From IMG/VR virus record IMGVR_UViG_3300034190_000819, positions 1-30,907 of that record: DNA of 30,907 nt; one strand, 5' to 3'. The notes under the pieces were generated by a model that was not told where the DNA came from, searched no databases, and saw nothing but the letters and a program-made list of their open reading frames with translations. Position 1 is the stretch's first letter. Every line of letters starts with the position of its first letter. This document shows, piece after piece, positions 30,835-30,907 of the stretch. The position numbers and the translations under genes are program-made. Source of the stretch: a virus.

Positions 30835-30907
30835 ATCTCACACTGCCCCGCTACACAAGCAAGCTCTTGCGTTCCTGTAGTAGTATCCTCAGTTTCAAAC
30901 TTACCAA
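30831..30907 (-). CDS. 3' end of a further minus-strand gene (truncated by window)
   Basis: An open minus-strand frame enters from the right edge and ends in TGA at 30831-30833, overlapping the ATG of the next gene. The last visible residues are GKFETEDTTTGTQELACVAG followed by QCEI. Only 24 residues are visible; no function can be given. Its ATGA overlap supports it as real and part of the same operon. Confidence 0.5.
   Translation of the reverse strand, partial: GKFETEDTTTGTQELACVAGQCEI

Overview
The window is about 31 kb of a tailed double-stranded DNA phage (Caudoviricetes), AT-rich and densely packed, with virion genes in podovirus-like order. The reasons are: terminase, portal, scaffold and coat in series; short-tail candidates (an adaptor-like 256 aa protein and a nozzle-like 571 aa protein) placed directly before a long fiber; no recognisable tape measure, sheath or baseplate set; and a block of very large internal-virion-type proteins before the lysis genes. 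No tRNA, integrase, polymerase or host gene is present. The style of the small conserved proteins recalls marine phages, but the host cannot be read from the sequence.

Layout on the plus strand: terminase large subunit (3' part only, 1-1026), portal (1029-3200), a small gene overlapping the portal tail in another frame (3025-3255), a basic protein with an SDSIPARLSDGEFV motif (3259-4599), a 142-nt leader with degenerate GGCCACCT repeats, scaffold (4742-5593), major capsid (5624-6592), a hairpin terminator (6610-6637), an unlisted 52 aa gene (6650-6808), adaptor and nozzle candidates (6809-9296), a repeat-rich tail fiber (9301-12834) coupled to a probable tip or second adhesin (12834-13928), and two small genes. 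Then come four internal-virion candidates (14498-20258) and a 2356 aa multidomain protein (20248-27318). The lysis and accessory block follows: M15 peptidase, 3-TM holin, small conserved proteins, a tiny HExxH protein, three strongly basic small proteins and a single-TM protein that ends at 29924.

From 29930 to the window end the strand switches. A chain of at least six very small genes runs on the minus strand, each joined to the next by an ATGA or TAATG overlap or a 2-nt gap. It includes two tandem paralogs and two small membrane proteins, and enters from beyond the right edge.

The parts fit one virion-assembly, ejection and lysis programme: motor and portal fill the capsid; adaptor, nozzle and fiber form the tail and bind the host; internal proteins and the giant protein are probably ejected with the DNA; holin and M15 endolysin release progeny. 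The most unusual elements are the giant protein (ejection-protein-like N-terminus followed by ART-like, MDxHNN, LysM and polyvalent-type modules split by GG linkers), the overlapping gene in the portal tail, an exact 11-residue repeat in an internal protein, a mini-metallopeptidase, and the minus-strand micro-gene array.
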